Below are positions 46,001 to 53,405 of a stretch of DNA of 64,000 nt, in pieces; position 1 is the first letter of the stretch; every line of letters begins with the position of its first letter. A model generated the notes under the pieces. That model saw only the letters and a list, made by a program, of their open reading frames with translations, was not told the DNA's origin and did no database searches. The stretch is from Marinoscillum luteum (GTDB lineage Bacteria; Bacteroidota; Bacteroidia; Cytophagales; Cyclobacteriaceae): NCBI RefSeq assembly GCF_044005705.1, contig NZ_JBIPKE010000007.1, forward strand, positions 1-64,000, read 5' to 3'. A program made the translations under genes and the position numbers.

Positions 46001-46414
46001 ATTATTTCGCTGGCAGGAATCGTGGTGAATAATGCCATCGTGCTGATAGACTTTATCGAGCTGAGTCGCGAACGCAAGCGGCAGGAACTAGGGGTGGATA
46101 AGTTACCTTTTAATGAAATTGTGGAAGCCATAGCTGTGGCCGGAAAGACCAGGTTGCGACCGGTATTGCTCACAGCCATCACCACGGTTTTGGGGCTTGT
46201 TCCGCTGGCAGTAGGATTCAATGTGGATTTCATCAAATTCCTGAGCACCTATGATGCGGATTTCTACCTTGGTGGAGACAATGTGGCTTTTTGGGGACCT
46301 ATGTCATGGACCATTATTTTTGGATTGTCATTTGCCACATTCCTTACGCTGATCATTGTGCCTGTGATGTACCTTTTCTTTGCCCGGGTCAATCGGTATC
46401 TGGGGATTAGTTAA
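43022..46414 (+). CDS. RND-family efflux pump, inner-membrane permease
   Basis: A protein of 1130 residues of the AcrB/HAE1 superfamily, with 12 membrane helices and two large periplasmic loops. The first helix is NNRTTVYVLTMLVVIIGLMT; TM4 carries the conserved aspartate in LIMALGMLVDNGIVVVENVY; the second half repeats this with ISLAGIVVNNAIVLIDFIEL. Porter-domain motifs such as YPEEVLDVVVKSEKG and IRRSIRVVGEF are present. It is somewhat longer than AcrB because of an added helix pair near residues 505-560. It works with the TolC and adaptor proteins upstream. The drug or lipid substrate is not known. Confidence 0.95.
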   Translation: MADESTNKNTEKQFGLTTLSLNNRTTVYVLTMLVVIIGLMTYVTLPKESFPEVKQPIVYIGTPHPGNSPVDMENLVTRPIEKEVNSIAEVDNIKSTSVQDYSTIIVEFTSDTDIEDALIKVKDAVDRAKPDLPELQTDPNVFEMNFSEFPILNINLSGNYSMEELNEYAEYLEEEIEKISEISKVEIRGINEKELKVNVDPYQMEAREVNFSDIENAIRSENITLSGGSVKEGDIRRSIRVVGEFSYPEEVLDVVVKSEKGNIVYLRDIGEVDFDYKETQDYARLRGNPVVMVDVVKRSGENLLIATDKINVILEKAKQEVFPKDLIVTKTNDQSEQTRELVDSLENNIISGVILVVLVLLFFLGSRNALFVGIAIPLSMFMAFMILGMFGITINMMVLFSLIMALGMLVDNGIVVVENVYRLREEGLSSFEATKQGVGEVAWPIIASTATTLAAFLPLAFWPGIMGEFMKFLPITLMVTLGSSLFVALVINPVLIAAFMKLETGETNKKRIMIFVAVAIVLGALLLLAKATVLGNLLIIAGLITILNVYVLVPSSRRFQRTFLPWLEGLYKSTLDFALSGWKPALFFWGTVLMFFGSFGLMSVFPPDVEYFPKTDPKYINVFIEYPVGTDIEHTNEFTQKIEHIVFDVVKPYESIVESIIANVGQGTSDPNDPSAFGQQDTPNKARITVNFKEFKYRNDIDTKVILAEIREAIGGYPGVAVTVDQNADGPPAGKPISIEVSGEDFATLIEVTERMKKTINESGIQGIEKLKTDLETGKPELVVNIDREKARRFGLSTNSIAMEVRTALFGKEVSKYKEGEDDYEVQLRLMEKYRYDVDALMNKSVVFRDQTSGKMVSVPISSVATSELSSTYGSIKRKDMDRVITISSNVITGYNATEINGEIQELLSNFQMPAGYEFKFSGEQEKQAKEMAFLSKALGIAVCLIFLIIVAQFNKVTTPFIIMMSVVLSTIGVFLGLVVFQMNFVVIMSMVGIISLAGIVVNNAIVLIDFIELSRERKRQELGVDKLPFNEIVEAIAVAGKTRLRPVLLTAITTVLGLVPLAVGFNVDFIKFLSTYDADFYLGGDNVAFWGPMSWTIIFGLSFATFLTLIIVPVMYLFFARVNRYLGIS

Positions 46415-46426
46415 TATTATAAAACC

Positions 46427-46454
46427 TGCCCCGATCATTTGATCGGGGCATTTT
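46427..46454 (+). terminator. Terminator of the efflux operon
   Basis: An 11-bp perfect stem TGCCCCGATCA (46427-46437) with its complement (46440-46450) is followed by TTTTG. It lies 13 bases after the RND stop and 5 bases before the next start codon. Confidence 0.88.
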
Positions 46455-46458
46455 GCTT

Positions 46459-47694
46459 ATGAGTAGAATTTATTTCTTTGGGATAGCGGCCGTACTCTAC
46501 ATGGCTTTCGATCTATATATTCATCAAGCCATCCGCCTGGTAATCTCAGATTATGAAGTGGTCACCAGAAGGCTGATTTCAGTAGCTTATTTTGGCATAT
46601 CGGCTGTGCTGTTTGCTGGTATTATGTTTTATGAGCAATTGGATCCGAAGCAGTTTCAAAACCTGAGGCTTTTTATCACCACCGCATTTTTCATCACCCT
46701 TATAGGCAAGTTGATTTCAGCTATCTTTTTATTGACTGATGATTTCAGGAGACTGGTCACTTTTGTGATGAATCTGATGCCTTCAAGAGCAGAGGCTCCA
46801 AAGGACCTCTCGCGTTCTGAGTTTATTTCAAAGTCGGCCATTATTGCGGGCACGGTTCCGATTGCTGTCTTTAGTTTCGGTATTGTTTCTGGGGCTCACG
46901 ACTATAGAATCAGAAGGAGAGAAATTGTTTCATCCAATGTGCCTAAAGCATTTGATGGTCTCAGAATTGTTCAGGTTTCAGATATTCATACGGGCAGTTT
47001 TTTCAATAAGACAGCTGTAGCGGGTGGAGTGGATCTGATTAATCAACAGAAAGGTGACATGGTCTTTTTCACTGGGGATTTAGTTAACAATCAGAGTGAA
47101 GAGGCCAAGCCGTATCTGGATATTTTTAGGAAAATTGATGCTCCGATGGGTGTTTATTCCACCATGGGTAATCATGACTATGGGGATTATAGGAGTTGGG
47201 CCAGTCCACAGGCGAAACAAGCAGATGTTTACCAGCTACAGGAGATGCACCGATACATGGGGTGGGACATCCTGCTCAATGAAAACAGGTTGATTAAAGA
47301 AGGATCAGATCAAATAGCCATTTTGGGATTGGAAAACTGGGGTGCAGGGCGTTTTTCAAAATATGGAGACCTGGCCAAAACCTACGCAGGCGCAGAGGAG
47401 GCCCCTTTCAAGATTTTACTTTCTCATGACCCCAGCCACTGGGATGCACAGGTAAGACCGGAGTACCCGGATATTGACCTGATGCTGGCAGGGCATACGC
47501 ATGGTATGCAGTTTGGGATTGAAATAGGCGATTTTCGCTGGAGCCCATCCCAGTATATTTATAAGCAATGGGCGGATTTATATAAGAGTGGAAACCAATA
47601 CTTATACGTCAATAGAGGGTTCGGATTTTTGGGTTATCCGGGTCGTGTAGGGATCTTGCCTGAGATCACAGTACTCGAATTGAAGCATGGATAG
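46459..47694 (+). CDS. Membrane-anchored metallophosphoesterase (YkuE/YaeI-like)
   Basis: A protein of 411 residues from the ATG at 46459; a TTG two codons earlier is less likely. Four hydrophobic segments occupy residues about 1-150, followed by a calcineurin-type phosphoesterase domain with intact metal ligands: SDIHTG (D175, H177), FFTGDLVNN, STMGNHDYGDY, LLSHDPSHW and LAGHTHGMQFG. The family acts on phosphodiesters; related proteins cleave UDP-diacylglucosamine or phospholipids at the membrane. The start is 5 bases after the efflux terminator, so its promoter must lie within or before that terminator. Confidence 0.9.
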   Translation: MSRIYFFGIAAVLYMAFDLYIHQAIRLVISDYEVVTRRLISVAYFGISAVLFAGIMFYEQLDPKQFQNLRLFITTAFFITLIGKLISAIFLLTDDFRRLVTFVMNLMPSRAEAPKDLSRSEFISKSAIIAGTVPIAVFSFGIVSGAHDYRIRRREIVSSNVPKAFDGLRIVQVSDIHTGSFFNKTAVAGGVDLINQQKGDMVFFTGDLVNNQSEEAKPYLDIFRKIDAPMGVYSTMGNHDYGDYRSWASPQAKQADVYQLQEMHRYMGWDILLNENRLIKEGSDQIAILGLENWGAGRFSKYGDLAKTYAGAEEAPFKILLSHDPSHWDAQVRPEYPDIDLMLAGHTHGMQFGIEIGDFRWSPSQYIYKQWADLYKSGNQYLYVNRGFGFLGYPGRVGILPEITVLELKHG

Positions 47695-47824
47695 GGGTAT
47701 GCCTAACTTTAGTGGTTATATATCCGGTTAAAATTCCTCATTAGTTGATTTTAGGTGAATCAATTTTTTTAGAACAAACCTCATTAGGTTGTTATGGTGA
47801 ATATTGCTCATTGCAATTACTTTG

Positions 47825-47848
47825 AAAAAGAGGCTTATGCCTCTTTTT
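47825..47848. terminator. Symmetric hairpin terminator
   Basis: AAAAAGAGGC (47825-47834), TTAT loop, GCCTCTTTTT (47839-47848). The A-run and T-run let it act on both strands. It ends the phosphoesterase transcript about 130 bases after its stop. Confidence 0.85.
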
Positions 47849-47901
47849 CTCATTTATTGCGCCCTTATTAATTATCTTGGCGCGTATTTCCGATAAAAAA
47901 T

Positions 47902-49230
47902 ATGGTTGCCCGGCAAGTCAATAGCATCAAAAATTTCCTGCATGAGGATCTCTGGAAAATAAAACTGGACACACTTCCCAAAAGACGCAGGTTTCTCTAT
48001 CGTCAGATTAGAATTTGGGTGATCACACTGTCTGAGTTTGAAAAAGACAAGTGTGGGGAAAAGGCCTCTGCGCTGACCTACTTTTCGGTATTGTCTGTAG
48101 TACCTGTGGTGGCCATGGCTTTTGGTATTGCCACCATCTTTGGGCTGGAGGATTATCTGAAGAATGAACTGATCAAATATTTTAGCGGTCAGCAGGAAGT
48201 TCTGGATTACACCCTGAAGTTTGCCAATAAAATGCTATCCACCTCAAGTGGAGGGATTATATCGGGTATAAGTGCGGTCTTTTTGATCTACGCCGTGGCC
48301 AGATTGCTCAACAACATAGAGGTGGCCTTCAATGACATTTGGAATACCCGAAAGGGACGTACCCTCAAGCGGAAGCTTACTGATTATATGTCGGTGATTT
48401 TGTTGGGGCCACTGATTCTGATTATGGCCAGCTCAGCGACGGTTTTTATTACCACGAGTATCGAGAGTCTCACAGAGAGTATGGGCATTTTGGGGCTTTT
48501 CAGACCGATTATTCTGTTTTTTATCAAGCTGATACCCTACACGCTCATTTGGTTTCTACTCTTTCTCCTCTACATGGTTTTTCCAAATACCTCCGTGAAG
48601 ATCAAACCAGCTTTGATTGCCGGGGTTTTGGCAGGTACAGCCTATCAGATCACTCAGTTTGCCTGGATAGAGGGGCAGGTTTACCTTTCTCGGTATAGTG
48701 TGATCTACGGGAGTTTTGCAGCGCTTCCACTTTTTCTTATCTGGCTTCAGCTGAGCTGGATGATTTTATTGTTTGGTGCAGAGTTTGCCTTTGCGGTACA
48801 AAATGTAGGAGGCTGGGCGTACGACAATGAAGAGCTGAAGATGAATTTGAAATCCAAAAGGAAGATGACGCTTCTCGTATTGAGGAGGATAGTGAAGGAT
48901 TTTCAAAGCAACGATGAACCTGTTTCCTTTGAGCACTTATGTGGCAGCCTGAATATCCCCAGAAGGTTTATACGTGAGATATTGGATGATCTGGAAACGG
49001 CCCGGTTGATTGTGAAGATTGCCGATCCTGAAGTTGAGCAGTTTCAGCCTGGTATGGATATCCACAAAATAGATGTGTTTATGGTCTATGATCGTTTGGA
49101 AAAATTGGGGATGGATAACCTGCCTCAGGCGTCTGACAATGAGGGCTTTGAAAACATAGAAATTTTACTTTCTGAGGTAGATCAAGCCATCAAAGAGGCA
49201 CAATCCAACAAGAAAGTGGTTGATTTATGA
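47902..49230 (+). CDS. YihY/BrkB-family membrane protein with C-terminal winged-helix part
   Basis: A protein of 442 residues. Six membrane helices span about residues 35-300 with the family patterns GEKASALTYFSVLSVVPVVA, FLIYAVARLLNNIEVAFNDI and GSFAALPLFLIWLQLSWMIL, then GAEFAFAVQN. The soluble C-terminus (about 330-442) resembles a winged-helix domain (FEHLCGSLNIPRRFIREILD). The family was once called RNase BN, but that activity belongs to another protein; the true role (possibly envelope lipid or lysophospholipid handling) is unsettled. It converges on the DUF4442 gene, with 6 bases of overlap. Confidence 0.9.
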   Translation: MVARQVNSIKNFLHEDLWKIKLDTLPKRRRFLYRQIRIWVITLSEFEKDKCGEKASALTYFSVLSVVPVVAMAFGIATIFGLEDYLKNELIKYFSGQQEVLDYTLKFANKMLSTSSGGIISGISAVFLIYAVARLLNNIEVAFNDIWNTRKGRTLKRKLTDYMSVILLGPLILIMASSATVFITTSIESLTESMGILGLFRPIILFFIKLIPYTLIWFLLFLLYMVFPNTSVKIKPALIAGVLAGTAYQITQFAWIEGQVYLSRYSVIYGSFAALPLFLIWLQLSWMILLFGAEFAFAVQNVGGWAYDNEELKMNLKSKRKMTLLVLRRIVKDFQSNDEPVSFEHLCGSLNIPRRFIREILDDLETARLIVKIADPEVEQFQPGMDIHKIDVFMVYDRLEKLGMDNLPQASDNEGFENIEILLSEVDQAIKEAQSNKKVVDL

Positions 49231-49719
49231 ACGTTGCTTAAAAGACCAGGTAAACTCAAACTCTGAAACCACAGTGCCATCGGCCATCTTCCCAACGGTT
49301 TTGAATGTAGCACTTTGAGCCTCACCAGTTGCAATCGCTTGTTCTACAGCATCAAAAGCCTTTTGACAATCATCACAAGTGAAATAGACCCGATCCACGG
49401 CTTTTTTCATGAAGCGTGCTTTCAAGTCCACAATGATAAACGCGATCGATGGTTTGTGACCGGCCACTGCCAGTAGACAGGGTGAAGCCGTAGAAAGCTC
49501 TGCAGCCATGCTTTGCACCGCGAAATAGGTGCTCTTGAAAGGGTTCTTAGTAAGGTATTTGAAGGGTACTGAAGTCACACAGCGTGTGGTGTCTAATTCT
49601 CGAAGCCTCATGCCTGCTATCAGCCCCATGGGAAGCTTAGTGAGCAGGAAAAGCCCAAACTGCCACTTGCTAGTGACTTGTCGTTGGAGCTTTTCCTGCT
49701 TTTTAGTAAGTTGAATCAT
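49225..49719 (-). CDS. DUF4442 hotdog-fold protein
   Basis: A protein of 164 residues of the DUF4442 family, related to hotdog-fold thioesterases. Its pattern is a helical N-terminus (WQFGLFLLTKLPMGLIAG), then VPFKYLTKNPFKSTYFAVQS and MAAELSTASPCLLAVAGHKP, followed by the central strand SIAFIIVDLKARFMKKAVD. No catalytic residue could be picked with confidence, so thioesterase activity is only an inference. It lies 3 bases after the symporter gene in the same direction, probably co-transcribed. Confidence 0.83.
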   Translation of the reverse strand: MIQLTKKQEKLQRQVTSKWQFGLFLLTKLPMGLIAGMRLRELDTTRCVTSVPFKYLTKNPFKSTYFAVQSMAAELSTASPCLLAVAGHKPSIAFIIVDLKARFMKKAVDRVYFTCDDCQKAFDAVEQAIATGEAQSATFKTVGKMADGTVVSEFEFTWSFKQRS

Positions 49720-49722
49720 CTG

Positions 49723-51336
49723 TTACCAGAAAAGTGCATAAAGTACCACTAGAATCAAACTGATAGTAAAAGCACCAATATTGAAAGCTGGTGTGGTTTT
49801 AAAGATGTCTTTAGTCAGTTCAATGCCTTTTTCATTGTCTTTTCCTTTACCTCCCAGGTAGCTCACTATGATGATCACCAGCATAGTAAGGAGACAAGTA
49901 AGTCCCATCTGGTTCATAAATGGTATGCCCGGTAGGAGTTTGAAAAGCATAGCAATAGGCACAGAAAGAATGGCACCCCAAATGGCAGCTGCATTGGTTG
50001 TCTTTTTCCAGAAAAGTCCCAGTAGGAATACCGCAAGAATACCAGGACTTACGATACCCGTATACTCCTGAATGAACTGAAAAGCCTGGTCGATACCTCC
50101 AAGAAGAGGTGCCATGATGCAAGCTATAACCAGTGCTATAGAAGCAGAGATTCTACCCATTCTCACCGTCTGGCGATCTGTAGCATCTTTCTTAATATAC
50201 TGCTTATAGATATCCATCGTGAATATGGTGGATGTAGAATTGAGCATAGAAGCCAATGACGAAACGATGGCTGCAGCCAAAGCTGCGAATGCAACCCCTT
50301 TCAACCCAACAGGGAGTAGTTGAAGTAGCCATGGGTATGCCTTGTCTGATTCTCCCGGGCCTGGGATGTTGACCTGCCCTAGTTCACCCAGGCGAGCCAT
50401 GATTTCCGGGTCATTTACCATCACATACGCAGCAATACCGGGCACTACCACGATGAATGGGATGAGCAATTTCAAAAAGGCTGCCATTACGATACCTTTC
50501 TGGGCTTCCTTCAGTGATTTGGCTGCCAGTGTACGCTGAATGATGTACTGGTTGAATCCCCAATAATAAAGGTTAGCAACCCACATACCACCTACCAATA
50601 CCCAAATGCCGGGCAGGTTGGAAAATTCAGGATTGGACTCATCCAAAATCATGTGAAATCTTTCAGGTACGGCTTCCCATACCTGCTTGAATCCAGCCAT
50701 CATGCCTGCTCCATCCGAAAGGGTATCCAGTGCCAGATAGGTAGTAAGCAAACCACCCAGTACCAAAAAGACCACCTGCACCACGTCGGTCCAAGCCACA
50801 GCAGACAGTCCGCCGTACAATGAATAGGCAGCGGCAAACAATGCCAGCCCCATTACACCGTACATCATAGGCACACCCATGATGGTTTCGAGTGCCAGCG
50901 CACCGAGGTAGAGTACTGAGCTCAGGTTGACAAATACATAAAGAGCAATCCAGAAGACTGCAAGAATTGTTTTCAGCTGGGTGCTGTATCTCTTTTCTAC
51001 AAACTCCGGAATGGTGTACAGTCCTTTTTCTATAAAAATGGGTAAAAAGTACTTTCCTACTATGATCAGGGTGATAGCCGCCATCCACTCATATGAGGCA
51101 ATGGCTAACCCACTGGCAAAACCAGAGCCGGACATACCGATGAATTGTTCGGCGGAGATGTTAGCTGCAATGAGCGAGGCTCCGATAGCCCACCAGGGGA
51201 GTGATTTGCTTGCCAAAAAGTAATCCTCGGCATTTTTTTCATGGCCTTTTTTGTCGCGGGATACCCAAAGACCTATGCCCACAATGAGGAGACAGTAGCT
51301 TATGAAAACTATAATATCTACAAAAGAAAATTCCAT
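49723..51336 (-). CDS. Sodium/solute symporter of the SSS family (vSGLT-like)
   Basis: A protein of 537 residues with about 14 membrane helices. The sequence resembles Vibrio SGLT: DYFLASKSLPWWAIGASLIA, NISAEQFIGMSGSGFASGLA, YSLYGGLSAVAWTDVVQVVF and the SSS signature around LAAAIVSSLASMLNSTSTIF, with KGVAFAALAAAI before it. It probably takes up a sugar with sodium, which fits a marine organism. The exact sugar cannot be read from sequence. It is followed by the DUF4442 gene 3 bases later. Confidence 0.93.
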   Translation of the reverse strand: MEFSFVDIIVFISYCLLIVGIGLWVSRDKKGHEKNAEDYFLASKSLPWWAIGASLIAANISAEQFIGMSGSGFASGLAIASYEWMAAITLIIVGKYFLPIFIEKGLYTIPEFVEKRYSTQLKTILAVFWIALYVFVNLSSVLYLGALALETIMGVPMMYGVMGLALFAAAYSLYGGLSAVAWTDVVQVVFLVLGGLLTTYLALDTLSDGAGMMAGFKQVWEAVPERFHMILDESNPEFSNLPGIWVLVGGMWVANLYYWGFNQYIIQRTLAAKSLKEAQKGIVMAAFLKLLIPFIVVVPGIAAYVMVNDPEIMARLGELGQVNIPGPGESDKAYPWLLQLLPVGLKGVAFAALAAAIVSSLASMLNSTSTIFTMDIYKQYIKKDATDRQTVRMGRISASIALVIACIMAPLLGGIDQAFQFIQEYTGIVSPGILAVFLLGLFWKKTTNAAAIWGAILSVPIAMLFKLLPGIPFMNQMGLTCLLTMLVIIIVSYLGGKGKDNEKGIELTKDIFKTTPAFNIGAFTISLILVVLYALFW

Positions 51337-51473
51337 AAAATTGAATGATTTGAAATAAAACTACGCATGTTAAAGAGTTTTCCAAACATATGCAATATTG
51401 AAGTGTTCAGAAGCATGCTTAAGCACCTTATTTAAAAAAAGCATAAACCTTATAGAGAGCTTGCGCCAGACAC

Positions 51474-51983
51474 TTAGCTGTTGGAAGATTTTTCCTGCTT
51501 GATAATTTTTCTTTTCTCCTGGTTGAGGAAGAAAGACTCGAGGCCAGATTCGAAAAACTTAAGAATAATGGCGATAAGGCCCTTGGCCATGAGGTCCACG
51601 TAGGGGATGGACACATTCGATTCAATAATGTCTTCTAAGAAAAATTCTTCTGAAAGGAAGAGGATGATAGCCAAAGTAAACATGATGGTAGAGGCTTTTC
51701 TACCTACTTTCGCTTCAGCCAGGTCTTTAATTGTTTTTTCCAGCTCCAGATTCTTATCCTTGATCTCGTCATTTTGCTCACGGATCTGGATGTTGGCATT
51801 ATCGAGTTTTTTCTGGAGTCTGTCGGATACCCGGGTGATTACTTTGGCTTGAGCCACCAGGTCTTCATAATCATCAGAGAAGTCCTCAAGGTCTTTTTTA
51901 TAAATGGCATGAGTATCCAGCCTTACCCTGAAATCTTTGAGTTTCTTTATTTCTTCATGATAAAGCTCTTTGGGTCCTTCCAT
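51474..51983 (-). CDS. Coiled-coil membrane protein of the siaBC-like operon
   Basis: A protein of 169 residues with no known family. Residues about 10-98 form a long coiled coil (heptads in VITRVSDRLQKKLDNANIQI, then REQNDEIKDKNLELEKTIKD). Two hydrophobic segments follow: STIMFTLAIILFLSEEFFL (about 98-116) and VDLMAKGLIAIILKFFESGL (about 128-147), with a basic tail (NQEKRKIIKQEK). It starts 12 bases after the SiaC-like gene, so it is part of the same transcript. It could be the membrane-anchored output or a scaffold of the SiaB/SiaC switch, taking the place of the diguanylate cyclase SiaD; this is inference from position only. Confidence 0.7.
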   Translation of the reverse strand: MEGPKELYHEEIKKLKDFRVRLDTHAIYKKDLEDFSDDYEDLVAQAKVITRVSDRLQKKLDNANIQIREQNDEIKDKNLELEKTIKDLAEAKVGRKASTIMFTLAIILFLSEEFFLEDIIESNVSIPYVDLMAKGLIAIILKFFESGLESFFLNQEKRKIIKQEKSSNS

Positions 51984-51995
51984 AAGACTAGATCC

Positions 51996-52379
51996 TTAGA
52001 ATTCTTCGATTTCCAGAAAATTGAATTCAAGATCTAATAGGTCTGCATAATCTTCTCCTGCTTCCATCATGTCCTCGTCATCTTCTTCATAGTACCAGTT
52101 AATTGTTAAGCCTTTGCCGGATTCTTCTATTCGGCTCAATCGCTTAAATACATCAAACAAACACTTGGATGAGCTAGTATTAAAGTATTCAAAAGAAAAA
52201 TTTGCTTTAAAATCAGTCAAATCACTTTGGATATACTCATCCAGGTTATCAATGATCTTTTGATAGAAAAGTATAGAATTCTCCGGGCTTGATCGTCCTT
52301 TGATCTCAAGTAATCCTTCATCGGGATCGAAATTCACTAATGGAGTAACCCGTGTTGGCTCAATAAAAATCTTTTCCAT
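51996..52379 (-). CDS. SiaC-family (DUF1987) regulatory phosphoprotein
   Basis: A protein of 127 residues matching the SiaC/DUF1987 family: IEPTRVTPLVNFDPDEGLLE, IKGRSSPENSILFYQKIIDN and FEYFNTSSSKCLFDVFKRL. In Pseudomonas, SiaC is phosphorylated on a threonine by SiaB and dephosphorylated by SiaA, and only one form activates SiaD. The phospho-acceptor region is conserved here as NTSSSK, with T68 followed by three serines. The C-terminus has the usual acidic WYYEEDDEDMMEAGED. It lies 33 bases after the SiaB-like kinase gene. No SiaD is encoded in the window, so the effector is unknown. Confidence 0.9.
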   Translation of the reverse strand: MEKIFIEPTRVTPLVNFDPDEGLLEIKGRSSPENSILFYQKIIDNLDEYIQSDLTDFKANFSFEYFNTSSSKCLFDVFKRLSRIEESGKGLTINWYYEEDDEDMMEAGEDYADLLDLEFNFLEIEEF

Positions 52380-52412
52380 AAGGTTATTCAGAGCTTTATC
52401 TGCTTGTTCTGC

Positions 52413-52973
52413 CTATACATCTCTAGGCAATCTTACCTGCAATGTAAAATAAGATACATTGTCAGTAACTGGTTGAAATTTATATCTTAATTTTTGTCCT
52501 CCTGTTTTTCTGGCGATATCAATGAACCCGAGTCCTCCTGTTCCTTTGTCGGAAAACTCCTGCTCATTTAACGCCTTCTTGTAGAGAGTTCTCAACTCCT
52601 CCGGTTCCACAGCGTTAATATCATCCAGTCTTTGCTGTATCTCTGCTGTCCTTTCAGTAGGGATATAGTTACCTGTCTGTAAACTGTAAAACCTCTTTCG
52701 CGCGGCTATCAGAATCAGGGCAGATCTGGAGTCATAGCTACTTATTCTGATCTCATCCGCATTGACCTCATCGAGGTGATAATACAGATTTTGAATGCAC
52801 TCGGTAGCCACGTTGTAAAATTTCTTTTTCACTTTCCGATTCTCCTCAAGTTCTTCTAGTCTTTCTTCAAGTGTCGCAATCATCGAAGTTACTAAGTCAA
52901 AGGTCAATTCCCCTTTGTACATCAAAATTATATTTTGATCATATATATTCTTATAACTTCTAAGATAATCCAT
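52413..52973 (-). CDS. SiaB-family protein kinase (HATPase fold)
   Basis: A protein of 186 residues of the SiaB/DUF6272 family, anti-sigma-factor-like kinases with a GHKL ATPase fold that phosphorylate SiaC. The ATP-binding N box reads YNVATECIQNLYYH (N62), and the G box is DKGTGGLGFIDIARK (about 142-156). The N-terminus (DQNIILMYKGELTFDLVTSM) also fits the family. It is the first gene of the three-gene minus-strand operon (kinase, phosphoprotein, coiled-coil protein). A palindrome at 52993-53009 lies just upstream of its start. Confidence 0.9.
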   Translation of the reverse strand: MDYLRSYKNIYDQNIILMYKGELTFDLVTSMIATLEERLEELEENRKVKKKFYNVATECIQNLYYHLDEVNADEIRISSYDSRSALILIAARKRFYSLQTGNYIPTERTAEIQQRLDDINAVEPEELRTLYKKALNEQEFSDKGTGGLGFIDIARKTGGQKLRYKFQPVTDNVSYFTLQVRLPRDV

Positions 52974-52992
52974 ACTTGATATTGTGATTATT

Positions 52993-53009
52993 TTACTTTT
53001 GAAAAGTAA
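52993..53009. promoter_or_regulatory. Palindrome upstream of the SiaB-like gene
   Basis: TTACTTTT-G-AAAAGTAA is a perfect 8-bp inverted repeat around a single base, 20 bases upstream of the kinase start codon. It could be an operator or sit in the promoter; no regulator can be named. Confidence 0.4.
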
Positions 53010-53405
53010 TTACTATTTGCGGATTAAACCAAATGTTTAATTACTTAAAATATTTATAAAAGGTATTTCCCCAAAGTGCTGCTAATTGCCAAGGAGGGGT
53101 ATTTCTTATTGACTGCAATATAATGCTGATTGAGTCGATTTTTATACCAAGTAAGAGTGAAATAGATATTTTAAGATTGCGTAGATGATAATTTATGGAT
53201 AAAATGCATGTAGAAATATCACAAATGATCCAGTAGAGATGACTCATTTAGTGATACTTCTAATGGAATGGATTGGTTATTCGCAATCTCTAATTAGATA
53301 GCTTTGGGATGTGAACCTTGATTTTGTTATTTACAATTCTAAAAGTTTAACTAAATTTAGACGTAAGCGAAACTAATCTGAAAATCAACCAACCGATAAT
53401 ACATT
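53010..53405. other. AT-rich divergent control region of the Sia-like operons
   Basis: No convincing gene lies in these roughly 400 bases. The short minus-strand frame 53041-53247 has neither a start context nor a family. The region must carry the promoters of the two divergent signalling operons. TTTG (53323-53326) and TAAATTTA (53352-53359) upstream of the plus-strand kinase are near-matches to the consensus, but the spacing of 25 is long. Confidence 0.5.

Noticed and set aside
53041..53247. Minus-strand frame of 68 residues between the divergent Sia-like operons
   Set aside because: It lies in AT-rich control sequence, has no recognisable family or start context and no partner gene.
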